Shown: piece after piece, positions 1 to 6,981 of the stretch
Position numbering within the stretch: the stretch's first letter is position 1
Layout: every line of letters starts with the position of its first letter
Assembly: GCA_017434045.1 (NCBI GenBank)
Contig: JAFRGA010000015.1
Location: forward strand, 1 to 32,739
Length of the DNA stretch: 32,739 bases
From: Eggerthellaceae bacterium
GTDB lineage: Bacteria > Actinomycetota > Coriobacteriia > Coriobacteriales > Eggerthellaceae
Reading direction: 5' to 3'
Program-made: the position numbers and the translations under genes
Notes under the pieces: generated by a model
Told to the model about the DNA's origin: nothing
The model's input: only the letters and a program-made list of their open reading frames with translations
Databases searched by the model: none

Positions 1-120
1 CTCCCACCTGACATGACACAGGGACGGTTCTCCTGTCATCCTCCCACCTGACATGACACAGGGACGGTTCTCCTGTCATCCTCCCACCTGACATGACACA
101 GGGACGGTTCTCCTGTCATC
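1..120. repeat. Three perfect tandem 40-bp repeats
   Basis: Three identical 40-bp units lie head to tail at 1-40, 41-80 and 81-120. A degenerate start of a fourth (CTCCACCTG-like, then divergent) begins at 121. Each unit contains a short inverted repeat, TGACA...TGTCA, around a GGGACGG core, so each could fold into a small hairpin. There are no spacers, so this is not a CRISPR array. The array may continue beyond the left edge of the window. It lies upstream of the phosphatase gene. Copy number is likely to vary between strains. Confidence 0.95.
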
Positions 121-229
121 CTCCCACCTGGGATGGCAGAAGAACCGACCCTCTGGCACGCCGGCGCGTTTCCGATTTCGGTTTTCTCATCGTTGGAGAC
201 CACCGCCACAAATGCGCCCCCGTTTTCCA

Positions 230-235
230 TATAAT
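230..235 (+). promoter_or_regulatory. Possible -10 box of the Ppx/GppA gene
   Basis: A perfect TATAAT lies 43 bases upstream of the chosen ATG at 279. No convincing -35 box is seen 16 to 19 bases upstream, so this rests on the -10 match and position alone. Confidence 0.35.
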
Positions 236-278
236 GGAGACGTGCTTCATCGTCATCATCTTGGAAGGAGCGCCAGCC

Positions 279-1244
279 ATGACACAAGCGGCCCGCCAGT
301 ACAAATCCGGACGTTACGCGGCCATCGACATCGGCACCGTCACAGCCCGTCTTCTCGTGGCTGACGTCGACAAATGCGGCGGAATCACCGAGCTGCACCG
401 CGACACCGCCATCTGCAACCTCGGCGTCGGCGTCGACAAGACCGGACGCCTCAACCCCGAAGCCATCCAGCGTGTCGGCGAGGTGGTGGGGCGCTTCGTC
501 AAGGCGATCGACGGCCTCCAGCCCGAGGATGGCGCCCCGATCACGGTGATCGCCAACGCGACCTCGGCCTCCCGCGACGCCGAGAACTCCGACGAGTTCG
601 TGGACGTCCTGGCGAAGCTAGGCGTCGTGCTATCGGTCATTCCCGGCGAGAAAGAGGCGGGCCTCTCGTTTGCGGGCGCCTCTTCGGCCTTCCCGGGCGA
701 AGCGGTCGTCGTGCTGGACGTCGGCGGCGGCTCGAGCGAGATCATCGCAGGCCAAGCGGGCGAGGCGCCGAGGCATGCCCACTCTTTCAACATCGGATGC
801 CGTCGCGTGACCGAGCGCTGCCTTCATGACGATCCACCGACGAAAGCCCAGATGGACGAGGCGAGTAACTGGATCGCCGACGAAATGCGCGAGTATCTGG
901 CGGGCCTTGCCGCCGACGGCTTCGGCACATGCCGCATCGTCGCCGTTGCCGGCACGGCCACGAGCATCATCTCGATGCGCGAGGAGATGGAAGTCTACGA
1001 CTCGAAACGCGTCCACGGCGCCGTTGCCACAAGCGACGACATCGAGGCCCTGCTGGAGCGCCTGTCGAGCATCACGCTCGAAGAGCGCAAGAACGTGGTG
1101 GGGCTCGACCCCGGCCGGGCTCCCGTCATCGTTGCGGGCCTGCTCATCATGAAGCAGATCATGCAGCTCATGAACGCCGATTCGTTCACAGCGAGCGAGC
1201 GCGATATCCTGCACGGGATCATCCTGGACGCCGCCGGCGCATAA
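279..1244 (+). CDS. ppx: Ppx/GppA-family phosphatase (exopolyphosphatase-like)
   Basis: This 321-aa protein belongs to the Ppx/GppA family in the ASKHA fold, cytosolic enzymes that hydrolyse terminal phosphate from polyphosphate or pppGpp. The first phosphate-binding motif, AAIDIGTVTARLLV, is at about residues 14-27, and the second, VVLDVGGGSSEII, at about 147-159. The length fits the short two-domain form common in Actinobacteria and lacks the C-terminal HD-like extension of the long E. coli Ppx. The reading frame is open from 93, but ATG 279 is preferred: GGAAGGAG lies 8 bases upstream and homology begins only after it. The gene stands alone, with a -10-like box upstream and a strong terminator downstream. 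Whether polyphosphate or pppGpp is the main substrate cannot be told from sequence. Confidence 0.93.
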   Translation: MTQAARQYKSGRYAAIDIGTVTARLLVADVDKCGGITELHRDTAICNLGVGVDKTGRLNPEAIQRVGEVVGRFVKAIDGLQPEDGAPITVIANATSASRDAENSDEFVDVLAKLGVVLSVIPGEKEAGLSFAGASSAFPGEAVVVLDVGGGSSEIIAGQAGEAPRHAHSFNIGCRRVTERCLHDDPPTKAQMDEASNWIADEMREYLAGLAADGFGTCRIVAVAGTATSIISMREEMEVYDSKRVHGAVATSDDIEALLERLSSITLEERKNVVGLDPGRAPVIVAGLLIMKQIMQLMNADSFTASERDILHGIILDAAGA

Positions 1245-1306
1245 AGCTGAAGCATCGGCCGGCTTGCGCCTGCTGATGCGAAGCCTCTGCGAGCGCCGAA
1301 TACGCG

Positions 1307-1339
1307 CGAAAACTCGCGACGCCCATGCGCGAGTTTTCG
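1307..1339 (+). terminator. Hairpin terminator after the Ppx/GppA gene
   Basis: A 12-bp perfect stem, CGAAAACTCGCG at 1307-1318 with CGCGAGTTTTCG at 1328-1339, and a 9-base loop lie 62 bases after the stop codon. There is no long T run after it; the stem itself ends with TTTTC. From 1340 to the tRNA I see no gene. Confidence 0.7.
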
Positions 1340-1459
1340 GTTGCAGGATGTTCTCAGCCACTGGGCCCTCCGCGCTTCGGATTGCCTGCGAATAACGCGA
1401 AATCCCAACGCGCAAGGGCCAACGTGCATTTGCGCGGCATCGCAGCGCGCATCGCATGG

Positions 1460-1465
1460 TATGAT
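1460..1465 (+). promoter_or_regulatory. Possible -10 box of the tRNA-Leu gene
   Basis: TATGAT lies 12 bases upstream of the mature tRNA 5' end, one mismatch from consensus. No good -35 was found at standard spacing. Confidence 0.35.
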
Positions 1466-1477
1466 TACAAACCACGA

Positions 1478-1562
1478 GGGAGCGTGGCGGAATTGGCAGA
1501 CGCAGCGGACTTAAAATCCGCCGCCTTCGGGCTTGTGGGTTCGAGTCCCACCGCTCCTACCA
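1478..1562 (+). tRNA. tRNA-Leu (anticodon UAA)
   Basis: The 85-base sequence folds as a class II tRNA. The acceptor stem pairs GGGAGCG (1478-1484) with CGCTCCT (1552-1558, one G-U pair), followed by the discriminator A and an encoded CCA at 1560-1562. The anticodon stem GCGGA/TCCGC encloses the loop CTTAAAA, giving anticodon TAA. A long variable arm containing GCCTTCGGGC and the T arm GTGGGTTCGAGTCCCAC are present. It reads UUA/UUG leucine codons. No phage or island integrase lies next to it in this window. Confidence 0.97.
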
Positions 1563-1750
1563 GGTCGATTAACGAACCGACCCCTGACCCTCCCTTCATT
1601 GCAAAGCCCGTCGCATGGACTCGAACCGCGAGGTCGATTTCGGCAATCAAACACGCTGTTCGCGTTATTAATCAGATAATCTTTGATAACCATTTTGTAC
1701 CATAGCCTGAAATAGGGGTGACGTTTCTGGAAACACTTGGAGGCAATTCC

Positions 1751-2773
1751 ATGACCATCGATTCAATCAGCGCGTTTCGCGAGGTCAACCCAAAACTTCC
1801 CACCGTTGCGGTACTTGCAACAGGCGGAACGATTGCGGGCGCGGGCTCACTCGGCAAGGCAACAAACTACCGGCCAGGCCAGCTCGACGTCAATGCGCTC
1901 GTCGATATGGCGGAAGGCGCCCACGACATAGCGTACGTGCGTGCCGTGCAGATCTGCAACGTCAACTCGGACGACATAACCGCAGACCACTGGCTTGCCC
2001 TCGCACGCACCATCAACGAGATGGCCACCGATCCCGTAATTGACGGCTTCGTCATCACGCACGGCACCGACACTCTCGACGAGACTGCCTACTTCCTGAA
2101 CCTTGTCGTGAAAACCGAAAAGCCCGTCGTGCTGACCGGCGCCATGCGCCCCGCCACGGCCACCTCCCCCGATGGCCCCATGAACCTGCTGCAGTCAATC
2201 GCCCTTGCCGGAAGCCCGCAAGCACGGGGGCGCGGCGTTATGGTCGTGTTCTCAGACGGGATCTTCGGCGGTCGCGACGTGCGGAAAATCTCGACCTTTC
2301 AAACCGATGCGTTCAGCGCAAGCGATTTCGGATGCATGGGGTACATGATCGACGGGGTGCCGCATTTCTACAACGCATCCTCGAAAGTGCACACGATTGC
2401 AACCGAATTCAACGTTAATGACATCGATGAGCTCCCCAACGTGGCCGTTGCTTATTTCGCCATCGACGCGAATCCCGGCATCCTCGACTTCCTCGTGAAA
2501 AGCGGCGCACGCGGCATCGTCATCGCAGGCGCCGGTTCGGGATGCTACAGCAAGGCTTGGAACGAGCGCGTCATCGCCCTGGCCAGCTCGGGCGTACCTG
2601 TGGTGCGCAGCTCGCGCATCGGCGCGGGCATGATCACACACGACGACGCATATGGCGGAAACCTCGTGACGGGAAACGATCTTGCCCCTCAAAAAGCAGC
2701 GGTTCTGCTGCGGCTGGCGCTCACGCGCACGAACGACCCCGCGCTGATCCAGACGATGTTCGACCGATACTGA
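1751..2773 (+). CDS. L-asparaginase (bacterial asparaginase/glutaminase family)
   Basis: This 340-aa protein hydrolyses asparagine to aspartate and ammonia. The first active-site motif, LATGGTIAGAG, holds the nucleophile Thr27. The second, ITHGTDTLDETAYF, holds Thr106 and Asp107. Both match the type II (AnsB-like) arrangement, and TGAMRP at about 129-134 and GGRDVRK are also conserved. There is no hydrophobic signal peptide before residue 17, so it appears cytosolic, unlike E. coli AnsB. The frame is open to a GTG at 1718, but ATG 1751 is chosen because TTGGAGG lies 7 bases upstream. An asparagine-synthetase-like gene follows 268 bases downstream on the same strand, so two opposing asparagine reactions are neighbours. 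No terminator was recognised between them. Confidence 0.95.
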   Translation: MTIDSISAFREVNPKLPTVAVLATGGTIAGAGSLGKATNYRPGQLDVNALVDMAEGAHDIAYVRAVQICNVNSDDITADHWLALARTINEMATDPVIDGFVITHGTDTLDETAYFLNLVVKTEKPVVLTGAMRPATATSPDGPMNLLQSIALAGSPQARGRGVMVVFSDGIFGGRDVRKISTFQTDAFSASDFGCMGYMIDGVPHFYNASSKVHTIATEFNVNDIDELPNVAVAYFAIDANPGILDFLVKSGARGIVIAGAGSGCYSKAWNERVIALASSGVPVVRSSRIGAGMITHDDAYGGNLVTGNDLAPQKAAVLLRLALTRTNDPALIQTMFDRY

Positions 2774-3041
2774 GAAAAGGCCCCTTGATCGTCCGCTGTT
2801 TGCGATTTCAAAAGCACGGCTGTGGATTCTGGAGAGATGCGCCCAAGGACCGGCGAACACGACAAGAGCATGCGATTAACGCAACGTGTACGCGCAACAT
2901 GCGCCTTCTTATTGTTCTGTTAATTCCTGCACCTCGCAATTAACGTGCAGCTATACTGTTTCGTTGGGCTTAGCCTACCGTCAAAAACCGAACACGCACG
3001 TTGGATTGCCGACGTTTGGAAGCACACAGAAGGATGACCGT

Positions 3042-4640
3042 ATGATCGAAGTGAAGTCCTACGCAGGGTTAATCCGGAACCACAAGGAGCTCGCCGAGGA
3101 GCTGGGCGTCTCGATTGACGGGCTCTCGCGCACCGAACGCGAGGAAGCGCTGCTCGCAGCTGCGTGGAAAACCTGGCGCGAGCAAATGTGCACGCACCTC
3201 AACGGCCAGTTCGCCTTCGCACTCTACGACCCCGAGACCGACGAGCTGTTCTGCGCGCGCGACCCGCTGGGAGCCGAGCTGTTCTTCTACTACCAGACGG
3301 CAGACGGGCGGCTGCTGTACGGCACGCAGATCAAGGACCTGTTCGACCAGCCAGGGTTCAAGCGCGAGCTCAATCGCGAGCTCGTTCAGTTCTTCCTGGG
3401 CTTCACCTACGTCCCCGGCGAGGAAACCCTGTTCAAGGGTGTCTACAAGCTCGAGCCGGGCGGGTATTTGCGCTACGCCGGCTATGGAAAAGTGAGCGGC
3501 CGCATGGAGCTCGGGCGCTATTGGGAGCTGACGTTCGAGCCCGACGAGTCAAAGACGCTCGAAGAGTGGGCCGACGAGATTTCCGACGCCATGGACGCCA
3601 GCCTGAGCGCCATCTGCGATGAGAGCGAAACGCCCGACAGCTTCCTGTCCGGCGGTGTCGACTCGTCGTACATCCTCGCGAAAAGCCAGGCGAAGTGCGG
3701 ATTCTGCGCAGCATACGAAGACCAGGCCGCCAGCGAGGAGGAGGACGCGCGCGCGACGGCTCGCTACCTCGGCCGCGATTTCGAGGGGATCACGGTATCG
3801 CCCGAGGATTTCTTCAGCAACGTCGACGAGTTCCTGCTGGCCTACGAGCAGCCGTCGGGCGACGTGGCCGGGCTGGCGCTGTACGCCGCTTGCAAGCAGG
3901 TGGCGAAGAAGTCGACGCTGTGCTTCTCGGGCGAAGGCGCCGATGAGTTTTTCGCCGGCTATAGCGTGTACCGCAACACGAGGCGGCTGAGCCTGAGCCC
4001 CGACCCGGTGTATTTCGGCACGACGTACATCATGAACAACTCCGAACAGCGCCGTTACCTGAAGAAATTCTATCCCGAGCGCTCGGCGCGCGCGTTCATG
4101 AAGGAACGCGGCGCGGAGGGGCGCAAATACGACCCGCTCGGCTGGATGCTCTACGTCGACCTGCGCAGCTACTTCGAGGGAAGCATCCTGTTCAATTCCA
4201 CGAAGATCGCGCGCGGCACGGGTCTGGACATCCGCATGCCCTATTGCGACCTGCGGATTTTCGATATCGCGCGGCGCATGCCCTCACGGTTCAAGCTCGA
4301 CGACAAGGAAAACAAGGTGGCACTTCGCGCGGCGGCGTCGCGCGTGCTTCCGCACGAGGTGGCGTATCGCAAGAAGCTGGGCTTCCCCGTCCCCGTGCGC
4401 AAATGGCTGGCAGATCCCACCGTCAACGCCGACATCGAGCGCGCTTTCGCTAGCGACGCCGCGGCGGAGTTCTTCAACGTCGACGAGATCGGCGCGCTGC
4501 TCGACGCCTTCCTCGGGCGCAAGCCGCGCGTGAACCACCCGATCTGGTTCCCGCGCCACAAGGCCCTGCTCTGGCGCCATGTGTGGACCATCTACGTGTT
4601 CATCCGCTGGTACGAGCTGTTCTTCGAAAACGCCGAATAG
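3042..4640 (+). CDS. Asparagine-synthetase-like protein with truncated glutaminase domain
   Basis: This 532-aa protein is related to AsnB, which makes asparagine from aspartate, ATP and glutamine. The synthetase half is intact: the PP-loop SGGVDSS is at 203-209 and a CFSGEGADEFFAGY motif follows. The N-terminal glutaminase half is cut. The protein begins at the point matching the AsnB segment VNGEIYNH, continues through GQFAFALYDP and ARDPLG, and lacks the start MCGI (the Cys nucleophile) and the RGPD loop, roughly 70 residues. ATG 3042 follows AGAAGGA; the open frame back to 2886 encodes nothing like the missing part, and I saw no MCG-like start in the other frames. It should therefore use free ammonia, ammonia from a partner, or an unusual acceptor. 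A terminator follows. Confidence 0.9.
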   Translation: MIEVKSYAGLIRNHKELAEELGVSIDGLSRTEREEALLAAAWKTWREQMCTHLNGQFAFALYDPETDELFCARDPLGAELFFYYQTADGRLLYGTQIKDLFDQPGFKRELNRELVQFFLGFTYVPGEETLFKGVYKLEPGGYLRYAGYGKVSGRMELGRYWELTFEPDESKTLEEWADEISDAMDASLSAICDESETPDSFLSGGVDSSYILAKSQAKCGFCAAYEDQAASEEEDARATARYLGRDFEGITVSPEDFFSNVDEFLLAYEQPSGDVAGLALYAACKQVAKKSTLCFSGEGADEFFAGYSVYRNTRRLSLSPDPVYFGTTYIMNNSEQRRYLKKFYPERSARAFMKERGAEGRKYDPLGWMLYVDLRSYFEGSILFNSTKIARGTGLDIRMPYCDLRIFDIARRMPSRFKLDDKENKVALRAAASRVLPHEVAYRKKLGFPVPVRKWLADPTVNADIERAFASDAAAEFFNVDEIGALLDAFLGRKPRVNHPIWFPRHKALLWRHVWTIYVFIRWYELFFENAE

Positions 4641-4670
4641 GATGCCTAAATCGAAACGTGCTCAGCTAAG

Positions 4671-4699
4671 GGGCGTTGGCCATAAACGTCCCTTTTTTG
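4671..4699 (+). terminator. Rho-independent terminator after the asparagine-synthetase-like gene
   Basis: The stem GGGGCGTT (4671-4678) pairs with AACGTCCC (4686-4693) with one G-T pair, and is followed directly by six T at 4694-4699. It lies 30 bases after the stop codon. Confidence 0.88.
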
Positions 4700-4855
4700 T
4701 GTATGTCTATCTACCAAGAAGGGGTTAAAGGACATCCTTTAACACACGTTCGAGTGCGCCCATTCGAAAGAGGGGGTTTCGGCTCGATGTGCTGGCAAAA
4801 ATTTTCGGTTCGGTACGATTGCCTCTTGCAAAGTTGACCTTGAGCAGATGCTGGC

Positions 4856-4886
4856 ATGTGGAAAAGGGTCAGACCCTTTTCCACAT
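4856..4886. repeat. Palindromic repeat, family A, copy 1
   Basis: A perfect 31-bp palindrome: ATGTGGAAAAGGGTC, a central A, then its reverse complement. The same element occurs at 9584-9614 and 11442-11472. It lies 6 bases from a family B element (4893-4917), a composite like the REP/BIME clusters of other bacteria. No coding function. Confidence 0.95.
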
Positions 4887-4892
4887 TGTTCG

Positions 4893-4917
4893 TTAAAGGG
4901 GACTGCCCCCTTTGATG
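4893..4917. repeat. Palindromic repeat, family B, copy 1 (imperfect)
   Basis: TTAAAGGGG, a short centre, then CCCCCTTTGA. It is a degraded relative of the cleaner family B elements at 9666-9694 and 18427-18455. Confidence 0.8.
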
Positions 4918-4952
4918 CTATGTTCGGGATGGCAAGCTTAAGAAATGATAAA

Positions 4953-4997
4953 GGACGGCTGTTTGTCATGCGAGAATCACATGGCAAACAGCCGTCC
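4953..4997 (-). terminator. Long hairpin, likely terminator of tatA
   Basis: GGACGGCTGTTTGTCATG (4953-4970) pairs with CATGGCAAACAGCCGTCC (4980-4997) in an 18-bp stem with one T-G pair and a 9-base loop. Read on the minus strand it starts 30 bases after the tatA stop and is followed by the T-rich TTTATCATTTCTT, as expected for a terminator. The GGACGG...TGTCAT core resembles the tandem units at 1-120, so it may be a repeat used as a terminator. Confidence 0.75.
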
Positions 4998-5026
4998 CTG
5001 TTAGATCCGCAAGTTGGCGAGTTGTT

Positions 5027-5506
5027 TTACTCTACCGGTTCGGCAGGCTGATCGGCTACGACCTTCTTGCGAACGACGCGCTTGACCTTCTTGGGTGCTT
5101 CGCCGGCAACCTCGTCGAATGCCTCATCCACGGCGGCGGCTGCTTCTGCAACAGCCCCCTCGGCAGCTTCCGCGATATCGCCAGTTGCCTCTTCCACCTG
5201 AGCCTCAGCCTCTGCAGCTGCTTCCTCGACCTGAGCTTCAGCGGCTTCGGCCGCTCCCTGCGCCTCGTCGGCCACTTCCTCAACCTCGGCAGCCAGCTCG
5301 CCAACGACCTCGGCGGCCTGAGGCTCTTCGCCCTCGGCGGCTTCGTCGACTTCCTTCTTCTTGCCCTCGTTCATGCCGGCACGCAGGTTGCTGACCGTCT
5401 TGCCGAATGCGCTACCGAGCTTTGGAAGGTTCTTTGGTCCGAAAATCAATAGGATGACAACTAGGATGATGACAAATTCAAGGCCACCCATGCCGAATAA
5501 TTTCAT
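5027..5506 (-). CDS. tatA: Sec-independent protein translocase subunit TatA with long acidic tail
   Basis: This 159-aa protein forms the Tat export pore, which moves folded proteins across the membrane. Residues 8-22 are the single membrane helix, followed by the TatA hallmark FGPKNLPKLG and the amphipathic helix SAFGKTVSNLRAG. The tail after residue 50, about 110 residues, is unusually long: it is rich in Ala and Glu with repeats such as EAQVEEA and ends in a basic patch (PKKVKRVVRKK). Typical TatA proteins are 60-100 residues. ATG 5506 is chosen because AGGGGG precedes it and the TM helix then starts at the N-terminus; the frame extends to 5584. No tatB or tatC is in the window. The gene diverges from the deacetylase gene at 5680. 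Confidence 0.92.
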   Translation of the reverse strand: MKLFGMGGLEFVIILVVILLIFGPKNLPKLGSAFGKTVSNLRAGMNEGKKKEVDEAAEGEEPQAAEVVGELAAEVEEVADEAQGAAEAAEAQVEEAAAEAEAQVEEATGDIAEAAEGAVAEAAAAVDEAFDEVAGEAPKKVKRVVRKKVVADQPAEPVE

Positions 5507-5679
5507 TGAGCCCCCTAACGGATTCCTTAATTCATACTGCTCGCAATACGCTGTCCTATATAGATTTTTTTGCGAACGTTGCATCGCTCTTTGTCGAATA
5601 TTATATTCTGCCTAAATGCACAAATTCGCAAGGCGTCACTATCGGCAATAAAACAACGGAAGCGCCCGAGGAAGCTCAC

Positions 5680-6870
5680 ATGAATGCTCTACCCAATAAT
5701 TCACTGCGCAGCGTATTGACGCTTTTGTTTACCGCTGCATCACTTTTCATCTTTTTGTTCGCCATTTCTTGCTTTTCCCAACCCGCCTTTGCCCAGGATT
5801 CACACCTGGCTGTTGGCATGCCGTCGAAGCAAGATGCAACCAACCGGGATTCGCAAAACAAATACACTACGGTTGCCTCAATCGACTTGAACAGAACGAC
5901 GGCCGTGATCAAGAACGATAAGGCGCTGAAGTTAAAAGCAACCCTCATTCCCGCTGACGCAATGCTTCCCCTTGAAGATAGCTCCATCACCTGGAAAGTC
6001 TCAAATCCGAAGATTGCGCGTATCAGCGAGGACGGTACTGTGCAGGGTAAGAAAACTGGAACGGTTACCGTCACGGCCACGGCCAAAAACGGCGTGAAGG
6101 CAACGGCTAAAATCAAGGTTGTAATAGATAGGTCCCAAATGGCGACCAACATTCCTGTAATCACATATCATCGCATCACAAGCGATTCCGCAAAACGCAA
6201 GCACTACAGAAACAATGAACTCGCCGAATCTAAAAGCCAATTCCAAAAAGAAATGCAGTGGCTGAAGCGGAACGGTTATCACACTATCAGCACTTCTGAG
6301 TTTGCCGACTGGCGTCTTGAAGGAGCGTTTCTGCCGAAGAAAAGCGTACTCATAACTATTGATGACGGCTTTTACGAGACATATTATTTCGCCTATCCGA
6401 TTCTACGTAAGTACAACCTGAAAGCAGCCGTATTCATTATTGGAAACAAGACGAAGAAGAGAACCGCGAAGTTCAATAGCCATTCACAACGAAACCATTA
6501 TATGGGGAGGGATACGATACGCAAGGTCACCGAAGCGTACCCCAACCTTGAGTTCCAAAGCCACACCTACAACATGCATCGCAAGATCAACGGAAAGGGT
6601 GTGGTAACTTACTTAAGTCGCAAGTGCATCGATGCTGATTTCAGAAAGAACAAGAGATACGGTTTTACCGCTTTCGCATATCCTTTTGGACATACATCGG
6701 CAAATATAATCGCGTCACTTAGTCATAATCCCGATATGCGTATTGCGTTCGGTTATAGGATAAGCTGCCCTGCAACACGGACATCTCCTCGCTACAACAT
6801 CCCACGCTTCAAGGTTGGCGGCAATACCAGCTTCGAGGAATTTCAACGTATTGTGCGCACCGCACGATGA
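5680..6870 (+). CDS. Secreted Ig-like (Big_2) / polysaccharide deacetylase (NodB) protein
   Basis: This 396-aa protein probably removes acetyl groups from a cell-wall or surface glycan. The signal peptide covers about residues 1-38 (cleavage near AFA-QD). A bacterial Ig-like Big_2 domain spans about 65-150 (ITWKVSNPKIARISEDGTV). The NodB domain follows: TIDDGF at about 225-231 gives the catalytic base and metal Asp, SHTYNMH at about 294 supplies the two metal-binding His, and AYPFG at about 333 is motif 3. ATG 5680 follows GAGGAAG; the frame opens at 5506 but the upstream part is not signal-like. The gene is A+T richer than its neighbours (about 42% G+C by hand count of 6361-6420), suggesting acquisition. 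It converges on leuS. Confidence 0.9.
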   Translation: MNALPNNSLRSVLTLLFTAASLFIFLFAISCFSQPAFAQDSHLAVGMPSKQDATNRDSQNKYTTVASIDLNRTTAVIKNDKALKLKATLIPADAMLPLEDSSITWKVSNPKIARISEDGTVQGKKTGTVTVTATAKNGVKATAKIKVVIDRSQMATNIPVITYHRITSDSAKRKHYRNNELAESKSQFQKEMQWLKRNGYHTISTSEFADWRLEGAFLPKKSVLITIDDGFYETYYFAYPILRKYNLKAAVFIIGNKTKKRTAKFNSHSQRNHYMGRDTIRKVTEAYPNLEFQSHTYNMHRKINGKGVVTYLSRKCIDADFRKNKRYGFTAFAYPFGHTSANIIASLSHNPDMRIAFGYRISCPATRTSPRYNIPRFKVGGNTSFEEFQRIVRTAR

Positions 6871-6928
6871 GGAAGTCTTTTCGCGGTTATTCCTTATTGA
6901 CGCTTAGAATAGCCAACTGTCTGTGGCT

Positions 6929-6971
6929 GCTGGAGAACATCGAGGGTACATTACCCTCGATGTTCTCCAGC
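6929..6971. terminator. 20-bp perfect hairpin between convergent genes
   Basis: A 20-bp perfect stem (6929-6948 with 6952-6971) and a 3-base loop lie between the deacetylase stop (6870) and the leuS stop (6982). The flanks CCAACTGTC (6913-6921) and GACAGTTAGTTGG (6977-6989) pair partly and extend the structure into the leuS stop codon. No T run on either side. Probably a bidirectional terminator. Confidence 0.75.
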
Positions 6972-6981
6972 TAAAGGACAG

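Noticed and set aside
1..120. CRISPR array
   Set aside because: Units are contiguous with no spacers, and no cas genes are present.
1478..1562. tRNA-Leu as an integration site of a mobile island
   Set aside because: No integrase and no repeated tRNA 3' end downstream in the window.
2774..3041. Missing N-terminal glutaminase part hidden by a frameshift upstream of the asparagine-synthetase-like gene
   Set aside because: I looked for MCG and RGPD in the three forward frames and saw neither, so a simple frameshift is unlikely.
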